Shown here: positions 1-11,186 of the stretch, in pieces
Position numbering within the stretch: position 1 is the stretch's first letter
Layout: the number at the start of each line of letters is the position of its first letter
NCBI GenBank assembly: GCA_963920635.1
Contig: OY987302.1
Location: 38,133,500-38,197,499, forward strand
Direction of reading: 5' to 3'
Length of the DNA stretch: 64,000 bases
From: Pseudeuparius sepicola
Lineage: Eukaryota > Arthropoda > Insecta > Coleoptera > Anthribidae
Made by a program: the position numbers and the translations under genes
Notes under the pieces: model-generated
Databases searched by the model: none
What the model saw: only the letters and a program-made list of their open reading frames with translations
What the model was told of the DNA's origin: nothing

Positions 1-110
1 GTGTTTATTTTTTATATGTTTTTTTTATTTTGAAGAATGTGTAAAAGATATTTGTTTGTTTTATACGTGATTTTATATTTTTACAATAAATCTTGTATCT
101 TTATTTTTTA
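1..110. other. AT-rich sequence, nothing recognised
   Basis: Poly-T and AT-rich sequence before the first foldback element. I see no coding signal. Confidence 0.5.
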
Positions 111-1085
111 CAGGGTGGCTCATTATAAATTGACACCCCCCTTAACTTGCTAGTTTTTGAGGTTAGAAAAAAAGTTTTTTTACAAAAGTTATAGATACTA
201 ATACAAAGTTTTTTGTGACACTATTGGACCTTATACAGTGTGTTCTAGAAAGCCGTGGCAGGCATAACTTACGTTTCTTTAAATGGAACATGTTGTATAT
301 TTTTGTTATATGTTCGCTCCAACCGTTCGTTCAGAACTAAGCCTTTTTTGAGGGATTACTCCTTGGGTCATAGGCTGCCATGAAAGACAAATGCCAAATT
401 ATAGTAATAGCTGACAGTTTGCATGTATATTTATGCTTTGGAAAATAAAATGAGCTATTTTAAGTTTTCAGAGAAAATTAAGAATGGAAATTGAGAGAAA
501 TGAGAAATTTTAAATAGTAAGTGACATAGTTAATAAACTTCGTTGGATTTATTGTTCGAATTTAATTTTTATTGAAAATGACAATAACATTTAGAAAAAG
601 GATATACGTATGAATTTATTGATATTTGCTACTAAGTTTCTGTTTATTGGGGCAACAATAAAGTTGCTGTATTCAGTATTTAATATGTGGATTTCTTCCC
701 GAATTCTACCTTTCAGTGTTTCTACATTTTTCGGTCTGTCATAATAAATTCTGTTTTTTCAATAACCCCACAAAAACATATAAAAATATATCCTTTTTCT
801 AAATGTCATTATCGTTTTCAATAAAAATTAAATTACAAACAATAAATTTGACGAACATGCAGCGAACATATAACATATATGCTTCATTGGAATCGGAAAA
901 ATGGGTAGAACAAGGCATTCCATTTAAAAAAACAAAAGTTATGTTTGCCACGGCTTTCTAGAACACACTGTATAAGGTCCAATAGCGTCACAAAAAAACG
1001 TTGTATTAGTATCTAAAACTTTTGTAACAAAACTTTTTTTCTAACCTCAGACACTAGCAAGTTAAGGGGGGTGTCAATTTATACT
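111..1085. mobile_element. Foldback MITE with CAGGGTG terminus
   Basis: The two ends are long inverted repeats. The left arm (about 111-610) begins TA/CAGGGTGGCTC and is complementary, with scattered mismatches, to the right arm (about 785-1085), which ends in GGGGTGTCAATTTAT. The unpaired centre is about 610-785. A left TA and a CAGGGTG terminus suggest a Tc1/mariner-type MITE. The last 15 or so bases of the right terminus are replaced by a poly-T run, so the right end is eroded. No coding capacity; it should form a long hairpin if transcribed. Confidence 0.8.
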
Positions 1086-1155
1086 TTTTTTTTTATAAAA
1101 ACCGTTTATTATTACTAATAACATACATTCTTATCCTTCTATACTTTATAGACTA

Positions 1156-1240
1156 GTACAGTCGCGGACAGTTGGTATCGAACGACCTGAAGAGGTTTCT
1201 CGTGGCTATCGTTACAGGGCGCGCGGAGACGGCAACATCG
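1156..1240 (+). repeat. Dispersed GC-rich repeat, copy 1
   Basis: About 80 bp containing GTCGCGGACAGTTGG and GGCGCGCGGAGACGGCAAC. It recurs almost unchanged in inverted orientation at 6483-6567. It is much richer in GC than its surroundings. The pair could be the ends of a 5.4 kb composite unit or two fragments of one unknown element. Confidence 0.7.
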
Positions 1241-1628
1241 CGCTGGAGTCTGCAGCCGGCCGGTCTGCTAAAAATAGAACCATAAAATGCAAATTACAGC
1301 CTCCAGCCTCTCACAGCAAAGGAACAAAATTCGAGGAAAATGCAACTTTGTGCTGGTAATAATTCCAACCCCAGTGTTGGTATTTAATATTTCGTACTAT
1401 TTTATCATGTTACTATACCGTCTAGTATTTATGATAATGAAATAAAAAAATAATAAATATCAAGGCTGAGATTAGAATCAACACCACAATAAAAGTTGCT
1501 TTTTCTCGAGTTTCCTTCCTTTGCTGCCAGCACCCTGTATTAATTAGGAATATGAAATTAGGTAAATCCATAGTCAATTTGAGCCACAATAGAATTCCGA
1601 AGAATTTCTCAAAAACAATAATTTAATA
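1241..1628. other. No recognised gene
   Basis: AT-rich sequence with a stray CACCCTGTA word near 1528, which may be the eroded end of another CAGGGTG-type element. No open frame of note. Confidence 0.4.
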
Positions 1629-1630
1629 TA

Positions 1631-2425
1631 CAGGGTGTCTACTTTTAAACATATGCAAATTAATAAAATCTTTATTTTTGGAGATAATCCCTGAACATTC
1701 TTTGTGTGAAAGGCCTTCAAAAATCGCTTCTTTTAGCCTTCCTATCATTTTCAAAAGGCAAATCCAGGTCCGGCTACGATTTTTGAGTGTTTTTTTATTT
1801 AAAATCTACCAATACAGCGTTAATCAGGATCCCCCTAAAACCCCTTTATATACCAAATTTGAACAAAGAATTTAGAGAGAGATCTATTCTACAGGATGTC
1901 AAGGTTCAGCAAAATAGGAAATTTACAGGCATTTGGCGAGTCAAGTGTGCCATGGAATCCCGTCAAAATAGTTTAATTGTCAACAGAACCACTCAAAGTG
2001 TTGGTGTGCAAAGATTCAATACAGGGTATTTTTCTCTGCCCCATCTGAAAATGCTGAATTTTTATGACTTGACTCGCCAGAGATGCCTGAAGAGGTTTCT
2101 TTAAATTTCCTATTTTGCTCAATTTTGACATCCTGTAGAATAGAACTCTCTCTATATTTTTTGTTCAAATTTGGTATATAAAGGGTTTTCGACTGTCCTG
2201 ATTGACGCTGTGGTGTCAGATTTTAAATAAAAAAATGGCTAAATGGTTTTTGTGAAAATCGGGGGAATAAAAAAATCGTAACCGGCCCTGGATTTGCAAT
2301 TTGAAAATGGCAGGATTGCTAAAATAAGCGGCTTTTGAAGTCCTTTCGGACAAAAAACAGATCAAGCGATTATCTCAAAAATTAAAGATTTCAAGGATTT
2401 GTATAATATGTTTAAAAGTAGATAT
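1631..2425. mobile_element. Foldback MITE, family with CTTGACTYGCCAG core
   Basis: Begins TA/CAGGGTGTCTACTTTTAAAC and ends with the complementary TGTTTAAAAGTAGA. Internal arms also pair: AAGTGTGCCATGGAATCC and TCTACAGGATGTCAA on the left have their complements on the right. The short open frames inside are by-products of the palindrome. The core is clearly related to the larger element at 50403-51597, so the two are members of one family. The outermost right bases are degraded. Confidence 0.8.
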
Positions 2426-2731
2426 GGGGGCTCTTAATATTAATTAGAAAATGTATGGCATAAAATTAATGGATTATCGGATTACCTGAGTTGAAATATT
2501 TTAGCATAGATATTTATATCTTTTTAAATAGGTATTTATTAATTATACCTACCTGCACTTAATATAACTAAATTTAGGGGATTAACTTAATAATTGTAAT
2601 ATTGAATTGGATGTAGATTTTGAAAATATCGATTATACCTGCTCCTAGCCCTTTGTATAAATACTAAGGTGGGTGGGCTAAAATTATTTAGTCAGTATCC
2701 TAATTCGAGAGAGTAACTAACAGTGTTCGTT
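2426..2731. other. 5' flank of the Tc1-like transposase
   Basis: AT-rich. A nine-base GATTACCTG at 2480-2488 matches the complement of CAGGTAATC at 3929-3937, on the far side of the transposase. These could be terminal inverted repeats of a 1.46 kb Tc1 element, but no flanking TA duplication is seen, so this is weak. Confidence 0.3.
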
Positions 2732-3736
2732 ATGCCTCGTTTGAGTGAATCCGTCAAGCACCGTATCATCGCCAAACTAGAAAATGGTTGGGCTATTTCC
2801 CGACTGGCCGAAGAATTTGGTGTATCTAAAAGCACCATTTTCAATATAAAGAAGAAATATGACGAAACCGGAAGCGTGGAAAACATACATAGAGGAGGAA
2901 ATGTGAAAATTACGTCTGACCAACAAGATGAGCAACTAGCTAATTTTTGCCTTGCAAATCCGTTTAAATCCGCCGTTGAAGCAGTATCTGCAACACAATT
3001 TCCAGCAAGTGTTAGAACTGCCCGAAGGAGATTAGATGCAGCCAATCTGAAATCTCGCACGGCCAGCAACAAAATTCAGCTGACCGAGGCTAATAAGGAA
3101 GTCAGGTTGCAGATATGCCGAGAGTTTCAGCGTTTACCGCCACATTATTGGGAGAAGGTAATATTTAGCCACGAAAAGATCTTTCAAAGCCATTACAATG
3201 GCAAAGTGCGAGTATATAGACCTTCGGTGAGTTCAAGATATGACGAAAGATTTGTGTCACCCAGGAAAAGGAGTGGGCATTTTTCCGTCAACATATGGGC
3301 CTGGATAAGCTACCGTGGACCTGGCATTTGTTGGAGAATCGACGACCGCTTCACAGCAGCTCGCTATTGCGAGATACTCGAAGGCGGATTGTTACCAACT
3401 GCAACGGAAATGTATCCCGATGGCTTCGTTTTCCAGCATGATAACGCTCCTGTGCATACAGCAAGAATAGTTCGCGAATGGTTCACCGAAAACAACGTAG
3501 AAAAGTTGCAATGGCCGGCGAAGAGTCCTGACTTGAATCTCATTGAGAATGTGTGGGGCAGAATGGCGCGGACAATGGAGAACTTCGTACCCGAAAATAG
3601 GGAGGCACTTTGGCAGAAGATTCAACAAACGTGGGATGAAGTCGTAACCCATGATCTCTGCTGCCAACTCATAGATTCGATGAGCAGGAGAGTTCAGAAA
3701 GTCATCCTATCCCAAGGTGGGTATACTAAATATTAA
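2732..3736 (+). CDS. Tc1/mariner-type transposase (catalytically altered)
   Basis: A 334-residue frame, full length for a Tc1-like (IS630 superfamily) transposase, which cuts and pastes its own element at TA sites. An ATG at 2732 is preferred to the upstream in-frame GTG. Residues 1-110 hold helix-turn-helix DNA-binding motifs (LAEEFGVSKSTIFNIKKKY). The catalytic domain has HDNAPVHTA with Asp237 and SPDLNLIENVW with Glu272, giving a DD34E spacing. The first catalytic position, normally Asp in FSDE, reads His147 (FSHEK; codon CAC at 3170-3172), so this copy should be inactive although its frame is unbroken. Terminal repeats are uncertain. The recent loss of one residue in an otherwise open gene suggests a young copy, or a sequencing or assembly error. 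Confidence 0.9.
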   Translation: MPRLSESVKHRIIAKLENGWAISRLAEEFGVSKSTIFNIKKKYDETGSVENIHRGGNVKITSDQQDEQLANFCLANPFKSAVEAVSATQFPASVRTARRRLDAANLKSRTASNKIQLTEANKEVRLQICREFQRLPPHYWEKVIFSHEKIFQSHYNGKVRVYRPSVSSRYDERFVSPRKRSGHFSVNIWAWISYRGPGICWRIDDRFTAARYCEILEGGLLPTATEMYPDGFVFQHDNAPVHTARIVREWFTENNVEKLQWPAKSPDLNLIENVWGRMARTMENFVPENREALWQKIQQTWDEVVTHDLCCQLIDSMSRRVQKVILSQGGYTKY

Positions 3737-4025
3737 TATACATATAATATAATAATGGAAAATGCATTTGATTTCTTGCCTTTATTTAATTATGTTATAG
3801 TCATAAAGATTTTAATGGGTTTATAGTTTTTTCGGATTCTTCCTGTGTCGGTGGTTCTAATAAAACTTCGTAATCATTATATCCAGCTTGTGGAAGTCCT
3901 CAATCACCTGAAATTATTTTATTTTATCCAGGTAATCACATTGAGGTCCAGGGAGGTGTGTAAAGCTTGACACGTGTCCCTGCTGTGTGTCTTCTGATGT
4001 TATTGATAAAGGTATGCAATTTAAA
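3737..4025. other. 3' flank of transposase
   Basis: AT-rich. CAGGTAATC at 3929-3937 is the possible right terminus of the Tc1-like element. No gene seen. Confidence 0.3.
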
Positions 4026-4027
4026 TA

Positions 4028-4556
4028 ATAGAGAGTTATTGCAGAAATAAATAACGTCGCGCTCTTTTTTGACGTTATTTTGACATTTGAGCATGCGCAG
4101 TCGTAGTTTGACATAAGGTCGTCCATAATAAGGTTATTTTCCTTTATTTTTGTTTATTGTGTATACCATAATATACGTTATTTTTACCTTATTTGTCACA
4201 ATTCTTAAAATAAATTCTGATTTGTCAGAAAACGCTAGTGTTCTGTGAAAGTAGGACTTAACCTAAAATGTTCGTTGCTTGTTTGTTTTCATTAGTCTTT
4301 CACCTTGGTGTTCCGTGGTTATTTGGCTGTTTTCCCAGTTTTTTCCGGAGCAAAATTATAAAAGCACATAATATTCTAGTGAAAGTGTAGAAATACAAAA
4401 CAATAAAGTAAACGTAAACAAGCCCTTAATTTGGATACATAAATTACGACTTGCAATAACTATTGTCAGAATCATAAATAACGTATGAGAGTATTCAAAT
4501 AAGGTCGTCTTAAATACTGCTTAATGCCAAAAACAGTTTCTGCAATAACTCTCTAT
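4028..4556. mobile_element. 529-bp MITE with TA target duplication
   Basis: Terminal inverted repeats ATAGAGAGTTATTGCAGAA and its exact complement at the right end. Both ends are flanked by TA (4026-4027 and 4557-4558), as expected of Tc1/mariner-mobilised MITEs. The phrase AATAAGGTCGTC occurs near both ends. No coding sequence. Confidence 0.85.
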
Positions 4557-4971
4557 TAAGTTACAAGGGTAATTTTATGTCTGTGACCCCCTAATCTCAT
4601 TTATCTGTTGAAGGGCATTTTATGAGAAACAATGGAGCATTGCAGCACCACGAAAACCAATTTATTAAAACTTCTGACCAATTTCTTCAAAAATAAGAAA
4701 AAATAAATAAAAGGGACACCCCTTTTATTTTATAATCATTTATGTTTAGGACTACGAGACCTAACAACTAAATGTTGGAACAAATACTTATTTTGCAAAG
4801 AAAAGAATAATTTATGAAAATCCTTTTAATTAACTTTTTTAATTCTAGGGTTATTAGCTAAATATATTTTTAGTGTTACTACATATTTTTTTATTATAAC
4901 ATAAAAATACATTTTTGTTGCAACGCAAAATATTTATTAACTTAATGTCTAAAACCGCTGACAACTATACT
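4557..4971. other. No recognised gene
   Basis: AT-rich spacer between two MITEs, with several poly-A runs. Nothing recognisable. Confidence 0.4.
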
Positions 4972-4973
4972 TA

Positions 4974-5198
4974 GTGTATTTGGAAATGAAAGGAGGCCAT
5001 AAATATTGATTGAGAAGGAAAATTCGACCATTTCAGTGGCAGCGTGCTCTTTTGCTAAAAATCTGATGAGGATAAATACGCAAATTAATATTCGGGCGAG
5101 TTATGTAGTATTTTATGACGGACTCTCGAGCCTCTGATAAAGAATTTGCATTTATATTTATAATAAGCCATAAACCTTCCTTTCATTTCCAAATACAC
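4974..5198. mobile_element. 225-bp MITE with TA target duplication
   Basis: GTGTATTTGGAAATGAAAGG at the left end is repeated as its exact complement at the right end (CCTTTCATTTCCAAATACAC), flanked by TA on both sides. Further inside, GCCATAAATA and TTATAATAAGCC are also roughly complementary. A short non-coding MITE of mariner type. Confidence 0.85.
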
Positions 5199-5484
5199 TA
5201 TGTATATACAGTATGTCCACAGAAGAGGTGTTGAATAGGAACACTTTCTTATCTTTAATTTTACCGCAAAAAGTTACTCTTGATAAAAACTTTGCTAACA
5301 TTTCTTATGTGGAAATAAGTTGCTAGGAAAAGTTGTTCAAAAGTAAAGGATACTCCATACTACCAATTTTAGAAACAATTGGCACACTTTGATTTATTTG
5401 AAAAACATTTTTCGCTTTGGCCCTATCACTGCATTAAATATATTTTTTTTATGTAAGTAAGCTTATATAAGCATAATAAATATG
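5199..5484. other. No recognised gene
   Basis: AT-rich spacer. Nothing recognised. Confidence 0.4.
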
Positions 5485-5937
5485 GCAATTTTAGACGGCT
5501 AGGTGATGTTAAAAAATAAATCGGCATCCATAACCAACTTTTCACGCAATACAAAAAAAAACTCAAGTCGACAAAAATGTGAAAACAAAACTATCAATTT
5601 ATTTAATTTTTTTTTGATCAAACAAGATCTTTAATATGAGAAAATTTGTCTTTAATTTGAATAACTGTTGATGTTTTTAATTGCTATTTCGACTTCACAC
5701 TTTAAACAAATTAGCGGGAAAACTAGTACAAATTGTATGAAAATTTTCTTTTGTCAATGTTCTTGCGTGATCTAATTGCCGCTAATCTCCAATTAAAATT
5801 TTCCCTCGACTTTCAAAATAAATTGATTGTTTTCAGATTCTTGTTGATTTAAGTTTTTTTTGGTATTGCGCGAAAAGTTGGCCATGGATACCGACTTCTT
5901 TTTTTAACATTAACCAACTATCTAAAATTTACACGTT
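5485..5937. mobile_element. Foldback element
   Basis: The left arm (5485-5575, with ACTTTTCACGCAATAC) is complementary to the right arm (5853-5937, with GTATTGCGCGAAAAGTTGG), about 85 bp each with a few mismatches. The centre is AT-rich. A third, partial copy of the right arm lies at 6181-6275. No coding content and no clear target duplication. Confidence 0.75.
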
Positions 5938-6180
5938 TTTGTTTCTTAAGATTTTTCAGTAGGGAGCCAAATAACTACTTTAATAAACTAAAACAATGGC
6001 CTTTAATAACTAAAACAATGGCCTCAACAGAGCCGAAGAGCCTGTGTAATTTTCAGAAACTATCTGAGCACCCAGTTGCATAAAGCTTCTCAGTGCCATC
6101 AATTTTCAATATAAAAGTTTTCTTCGGTATCTTAAAATAAATAGGTATGTTACGGCTATTTAATAATTTTGCTCAATTGG

Positions 6181-6290
6181 AGGTTTTTTTATATTGCGCG
6201 ACAAGTTGACCATGGATGTTGATTACTTTTTCAGGGCCACTTAGCTGTCCAAAATTGTCACCTTTTTGTTTCTCATGTTTTTTTTGTAGG
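6181..6290 (+). repeat. Partial copy of the preceding foldback's right arm
   Basis: TTTTTTTATATTGCGCGACAAGTTGACC and following bases match 5853-5950 at clearly lower identity. It is a diverged partial duplicate in direct orientation to that arm. Confidence 0.6.
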
Positions 6291-6482
6291 GCGCGAAATA
6301 AGCGAGGAAATCGCGGTGGTAGTTTAAAAAATCATACTGTATACTTGTGAACTGTTTTAATAAATAGTTTAATACTGATTCCTTAATTTTTTTTAACCCT
6401 TTCGGTGACATCGGCTTAATCGCTTGCAAAGAATTCTCGGAACAAGACACCCGTTCGAACCATCCGATGCCGAAGGCGCGCG

Positions 6483-6567
6483 CTGTTGCCGTCTCCGCGC
6501 GCCCTGTAACGATAGCCACGAGAAACCTCTTCAGGTCGTTCGATACCAACTGTCCGCGACTGTACAT
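6483..6567 (-). repeat. Dispersed GC-rich repeat, copy 2 (inverted)
   Basis: Reverse complement of the 1156-1240 repeat. A minus-strand frame of 108 codons runs through it (6241-6567), but it matches no family I know and leaves the repeat into unrelated sequence, so I do not call a gene. Confidence 0.7.
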
Positions 6568-7197
6568 CGTGTGAGTTTTTAACTTAACCTAAACAATAGC
6601 TTTATCTTAATCTAAAAGCAGAATATTTGTTTCGAAAATTTGTTAATTTTCTCTAATCTAATCATCTTATTTCTATAATATCTTAAATTATCTTTAAATT
6701 CTCCTACATCCCCCGATTGCACTTCAATCTTAAAAAACACCATTGCCGACACAAAAAATAACCATGCATTTTTGTACTTTATTAACCTCGTTAGCAACAG
6801 TTATTCTGCCAAAAAGTTGAAATTCCAAGCCACTTTATAACTTTCTTCGAAAACATAATAGGACATAATTTGCACATTTATTTAATTAATGTCAGATGAC
6901 ATCACTAAAACTAATAGTCCGCTTTTGAATTTTTCTGTTAGTATACTAACACGATCGTTCAGAGTAATTTCATCCTAGGGGATCTGTTGACTCTTCCATT
7001 TTATTTAAATTCGCATATTTATCTCAGTAGGTAGGTATTAGTCAGGGAATTTTTTGCTTTTTGGTCAGGGAAAACCTGGAAAAGTCAGGGAATTTTAAAA
7101 ACTCGATTTGGTAGACACCCTGTCAGGCAGACCTTATCTCATAAATACATGAATATCATATATATTATCTACCATTATTTACTTCAAAGCAAATGTA
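6568..7197. other. Intergenic; fragment of a repeat shared with 17480-17600
   Basis: About 6815-6910 (AAATTCCAAGCCACTTTATAAC to GTCAGATGACATCA) resembles 17465-17585, so it is a fragment of the same AT-rich repeat family. A GGTAGACACCCTGTCAGG phrase near 7120 may be the remains of a CAGGGTG-type end. No gene seen. Confidence 0.5.
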
Positions 7198-8705
7198 CAC
7201 TGAGAAAAATTTTTTACTGATTTAAGTTAAAAATTGTATTACTTTGAGTTAAAAGTTGTACTCTATATATGGGACAGGAAAGCGGTTGTACTGTTTCAGC
7301 ATAAACCATTATTCTAACATGATATTCAGAATCAGTACAACTTTTATATTCTATTTTTAAATCAGTCAACAAGTACATATAAATCAGTACAACAGTAGTC
7401 ATAAATTTACTTAAAAAATATACATTAAAGCATAAACTCTATTTTCGTTTCTGAAAAAAAATTGTACTATAACTGATTTATAAGAATCTGAGGGTATATT
7501 AATTTGGGTTTGTTTTATATCAACAAGTTGTACTAGAATAGGATCAAAATCATTCTGTTGCATGTATTAATGTAAATTTAAATCAGTATAACATTATTGC
7601 TAAGTTTACTTAAAAATATACTAAAACCGATAAACTTGATTTGTGTTTCTGAAAAAAAGATTGGGTAATTATGGAACGTACCCCCCATTTTCGAGGTCCC
7701 TGAACACGAATCTGACCTCAGTTTTTTGAGGTCGGCCGTAGTTTCCGAGAAAATGAATCGAAATTAATTTTCAAATTTCGTTTTGAACCCACATTTCACG
7801 GAGATATTTGTGGTTATAATCCGGATAAATTTTTACTGTACGCAGCTCAAACTGATCACCACCCTATTTTGCACCTTCTGCAACATCGAAACTTCGCGAA
7901 AACCCGCGGAAAACCCGAAATTTTGAAAGATTTATGCCGTAGTGTTTACGTCCGGCATTCGACATTCGGCACGGATTATAACCACAAATATCGCCGTGAA
8001 AAGTGGGGTCAAAGCGAAATTTGAAAATTCATTTTCTCGGAAACTACGGCCGACCTAAAAAAACTGAGGTCAGATTCGTGTTCAGGGATCTCGAAAATAG
8101 AGGGGTAGCCAAAATTTCAAGGAAATCGGGCGGTGCATACAGTACGTTCTATAATTACCAATCTTTCTATCGATTCACTCAGGCACCAGTCCTCAAGCAG
8201 TTGTTTATATTCTGACATTCTCTGCATGGCAGGTCGGCAAACACATTAGGTACACAATACCGCACGGTCCGATCCCAAAGGCGCAAACAAGCAAAATGGA
8301 TACCGGTATCCCGAAGATTGCCTTCGTCCGTACGTTCGTATCTATTCGGAAGGCATTCGGCATATTTCGTACCATTTTTTAAGAAGACCTTAACCAAAAC
8401 AGAATACAGTTGATCTGTTTTACTCTACCAAGGTAATCTAACACCAAGTTCTGTACTAATACAGATTCAGAACACCATTAAGCTGTACAAGCAATACACC
8501 TGTTTTGGGTCTACAGTGTAAAACTTCTAGCTACTGTGTAAAACAGAAATCTTTTTTTATTCCACACCGCAAGTTAACATGTATATATCTAGATTATAAT
8601 AAGCAGTGTTCTGACCTCAGACTATTATCTTTAGTCTGAGGTTCTGACTCTGTTCAATTTTTCGTAGTACAACTGTTGTACTAGCCGGTTTTTCTCGCGG
8701 TGTAT
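7198..8705. mobile_element. Element with GTACAA/TTGTAC subterminal repeats
   Basis: The left end CACTGAGAAAAA (7198) is matched by a right end reading CGGTTTTTCTCGCGGTG (8705), an imperfect terminal inverted repeat. About ten copies of GTACAA or TTGTAC lie inside both ends, like subterminal transposase-binding repeats. The body is interrupted by a 0.5 kb foldback at 7656-8166. No transposase remains. The superfamily is not clear to me. Confidence 0.55.
7656..8166. mobile_element. Foldback MITE nested in the previous element
   Basis: GATTGGGTAATTATGGAACG at the left and CGTTCTATAATTACCAATC at the right are inverted repeats. The arms of about 160 bp pair through GGATTATAACCACAAATAT in the right arm. 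The 7820-7965 centre is unpaired and relatively GC-rich. The open frame at 8003-8215 is palindrome-derived. It splits the GTACAA-rich element, so it inserted later. Confidence 0.8.
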
Positions 8706-9082
8706 TTGCAACTGGTTGGGTATATGTCTCTATATAGTCCCTATACATGCAAAGGAAACCACTGTTGAAAAAACTATTTGCAATTTGATCTTGAAGATTA
8801 TTTTAATTTGCCAAAGAAATAAGTTTTTCATTATGAATTATTGGCATTGGCAACGCTGTTAAACTTTTACTAGTTAATAAATAATAGAGTATAAAAAGTT
8901 ACAACCATTTTACAGTTACAAACATTTCAATCTACAGGTGCCAATTCTATGTTTTTTATTTTTCTGAGATATACGTATATAAATTTGGCAAAGTGCCTTC
9001 AAAATGGCGCGAGACAAAATTATTAGTCAGTTCGTGCAACTTGACGCCTCCATATCTCTGGTTACAACCCAGCTAGCATGCA
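8706..9082. other. No recognised gene
   Basis: AT-rich; nothing recognised on either strand. Confidence 0.4.
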
Positions 9083-11035
9083 CACGTCATTATGACGTGA
9101 ATTTTTTTGGCAGCTGTTACGTCTCTGTGACCAAAAAAATTACGTGAATGTAACGTGAAATATGACGTCAGTATGTCACAGACCAGAGACGTCATTCGGC
9201 GACGTGATTTTCACGACACAAAGGCGACGTGTTAATAACGTCACATGGAACCGTGCTAAACACGTCACAAAGATGACGTAACTACAGTGTGACCCATTTA
9301 TTGTTTTCGGGACACCCTGTAAAAAGTTTAACACTTGTGCGATTTAACACATTTTTTTAAATATTATATTATATAAAGCTTGATAAACTGTATTTTTTGA
9401 GCAAAAATTACCTCTTTCAGGCCTTGGGCTGTATGAAATAATTAAAGAAATCCTTTCAAATCGCATAACAATTAATAACCTTTTTGCAGGATGAGCCGAA
9501 ACCAAATGGGTCACACTGTTGATACTAATATAATCTGACATAAGGAAGCATCCTGGAACATATTAGAATAATACCATATTCTGTTAAACTTTTGTTTAAT
9601 GCTTAAACATAGTTAAATACAATTCTGCTATAAAAACAATGACAAGTTAAAAAGCTTCACCAACCATCAAGTTCAAGAAATATGAGTTTTTCTCGAGTTA
9701 GGGTTTTCAACTACCGTGGAATACTATAATACCTAATAAAAAGCTTTTATAATGATTGGAAATACAAAGCAAAAAGTTTTGGGCAAAAAGCAACTGGGTA
9801 AAATTTAATGTTAAGAATACTTTGACTCCCTTCATCAAGCGACATCTTCCTCTAAGTCCAGTACAAACATTTTTATTAGACTAGATCTTCATCATTACCA
9901 CTAGTTTCTTCTTTGTTATTTTCTATAAGTTTGAGAATCCGATTATTTTGCTCCTTGATGCTATATATAGGGCACTGTAAATACCTAATTTTTGGTCCCT
10001 TTATTCCCTTAATTCTCCTATTTCTGAAGGTGTTGCTACTGTAGTATCTGTTGTCGGTACTGTCGATGGGCGACGAATAAGAAGTGGAATGTCAGATACT
10101 AAAAAAAAAAACAAGTATTAGCTTCAAAACAAAAGTAATAGTATTTTATAAATATTTTAGTTTTTTTTGTAATTTTTAAAGAATCTAATCGTTGCTTCTC
10201 TATAAATCGTTTACTCAATGAAGTAGGTTTCATAATATTTTACACAAAACAAGAAACATTGTTATTTCCACCAAATAGAAATACTTATTACCTACTTTAT
10301 ATTACAAACGTTGATCATGATTTTTCCGAGAAATATATTATAGAATAATAGTAATACAATTAGTGACCAAATTTTAAAAGTTTAAATTTCGCGCCAAATT
10401 TGGGTTGGCAACAAATATGGTATGTCAAGTTAACGTTCGTGGAATTAAAATAAACTCTTCGATGAAGGGGGCTTGGTTAAAGCACGCAAAATTTAAATTA
10501 AAATTACGTTTGTTCAGGGCTCATCTCCTCGGCTCTCCCATTTTATTTGGCCAAACTTCGTGACCAACTACTATTATCGTCAGTCAACGCTATTATGATA
10601 TCGCCCGGATAAACAATAACTAATACCTAATAATTATATCGCCCCGATAAACAATAACTTACCTGCCTGATTATTATTGTCACCACTCACATCGGGGAAC
10701 TAAAATATACTATTACCACAGTTTTCGGCCGCCACAAAATGAAAAGCACACACATCATAGGACGTGCCGGCTGTTTGTTGCGGTTGAGGAGCTTCCCGGC
10801 ATGGCCGTCGTGGTGTCGTGTGGCTCGTGCGTCGGCGCGTAGCATCGCGGAAGCTTTATAGTTTCATACGAATTTTAGACAAATATAAAAACTTAAAAAA
10901 TAACACAAATAGGTATATTTATTATTATACCTAAATTATTAGGTATATAAAACACGTCTCAATGACGTCGTAGGTCATCGCTCGTCATTTTAGGCTTGAA
11001 AAATGACGTGTTTAAGACGTTACTTTTATAACGTC
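9083..11035. mobile_element. Candidate element bounded by ACGT-rich clusters
   Basis: 9083-9279 contains twelve ACGT words, mostly in TGACGT/ACGTCA context, and 10953-11034 contains five more. The 1.7 kb between is ordinary AT-rich DNA apart from a GC-rich patch at 10765-10855. I infer subterminal repeats of an unknown DNA element. It could instead be two independent fragments or CRE-like sites. No transposase frame is visible and no precise ends are found. Confidence 0.35.
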
Positions 11036-11186
11036 CCAATAACAATTAAAGAGCGTTTTTAGATTAGAAAAACTATTTTCATTGACCGCCGTCTCCCCTT
11101 CTCCCCCCTCAATATCTGTCTTATATATGTCAGGTGTGTTCTTAATAGTTCCTTATCTCTGGCTCCAAGCTGTAATCTGTCATTAC

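Noticed and set aside
2480..3937. Terminal inverted repeats of the Tc1-like element
   Set aside because: Only a nine-base match and no TA flanks, so not reported as firm ends.
6241..6567. 108-codon minus-strand frame
   Set aside because: Half of it is the dispersed GC-rich repeat also found at 1156-1240 and the rest is AT-rich; no recognisable domain.
9083..9279. CRE-type enhancer
   Set aside because: The word is TGACGTCA only once or twice in full form and no gene starts nearby; treated as possible transposon subterminal repeats instead.
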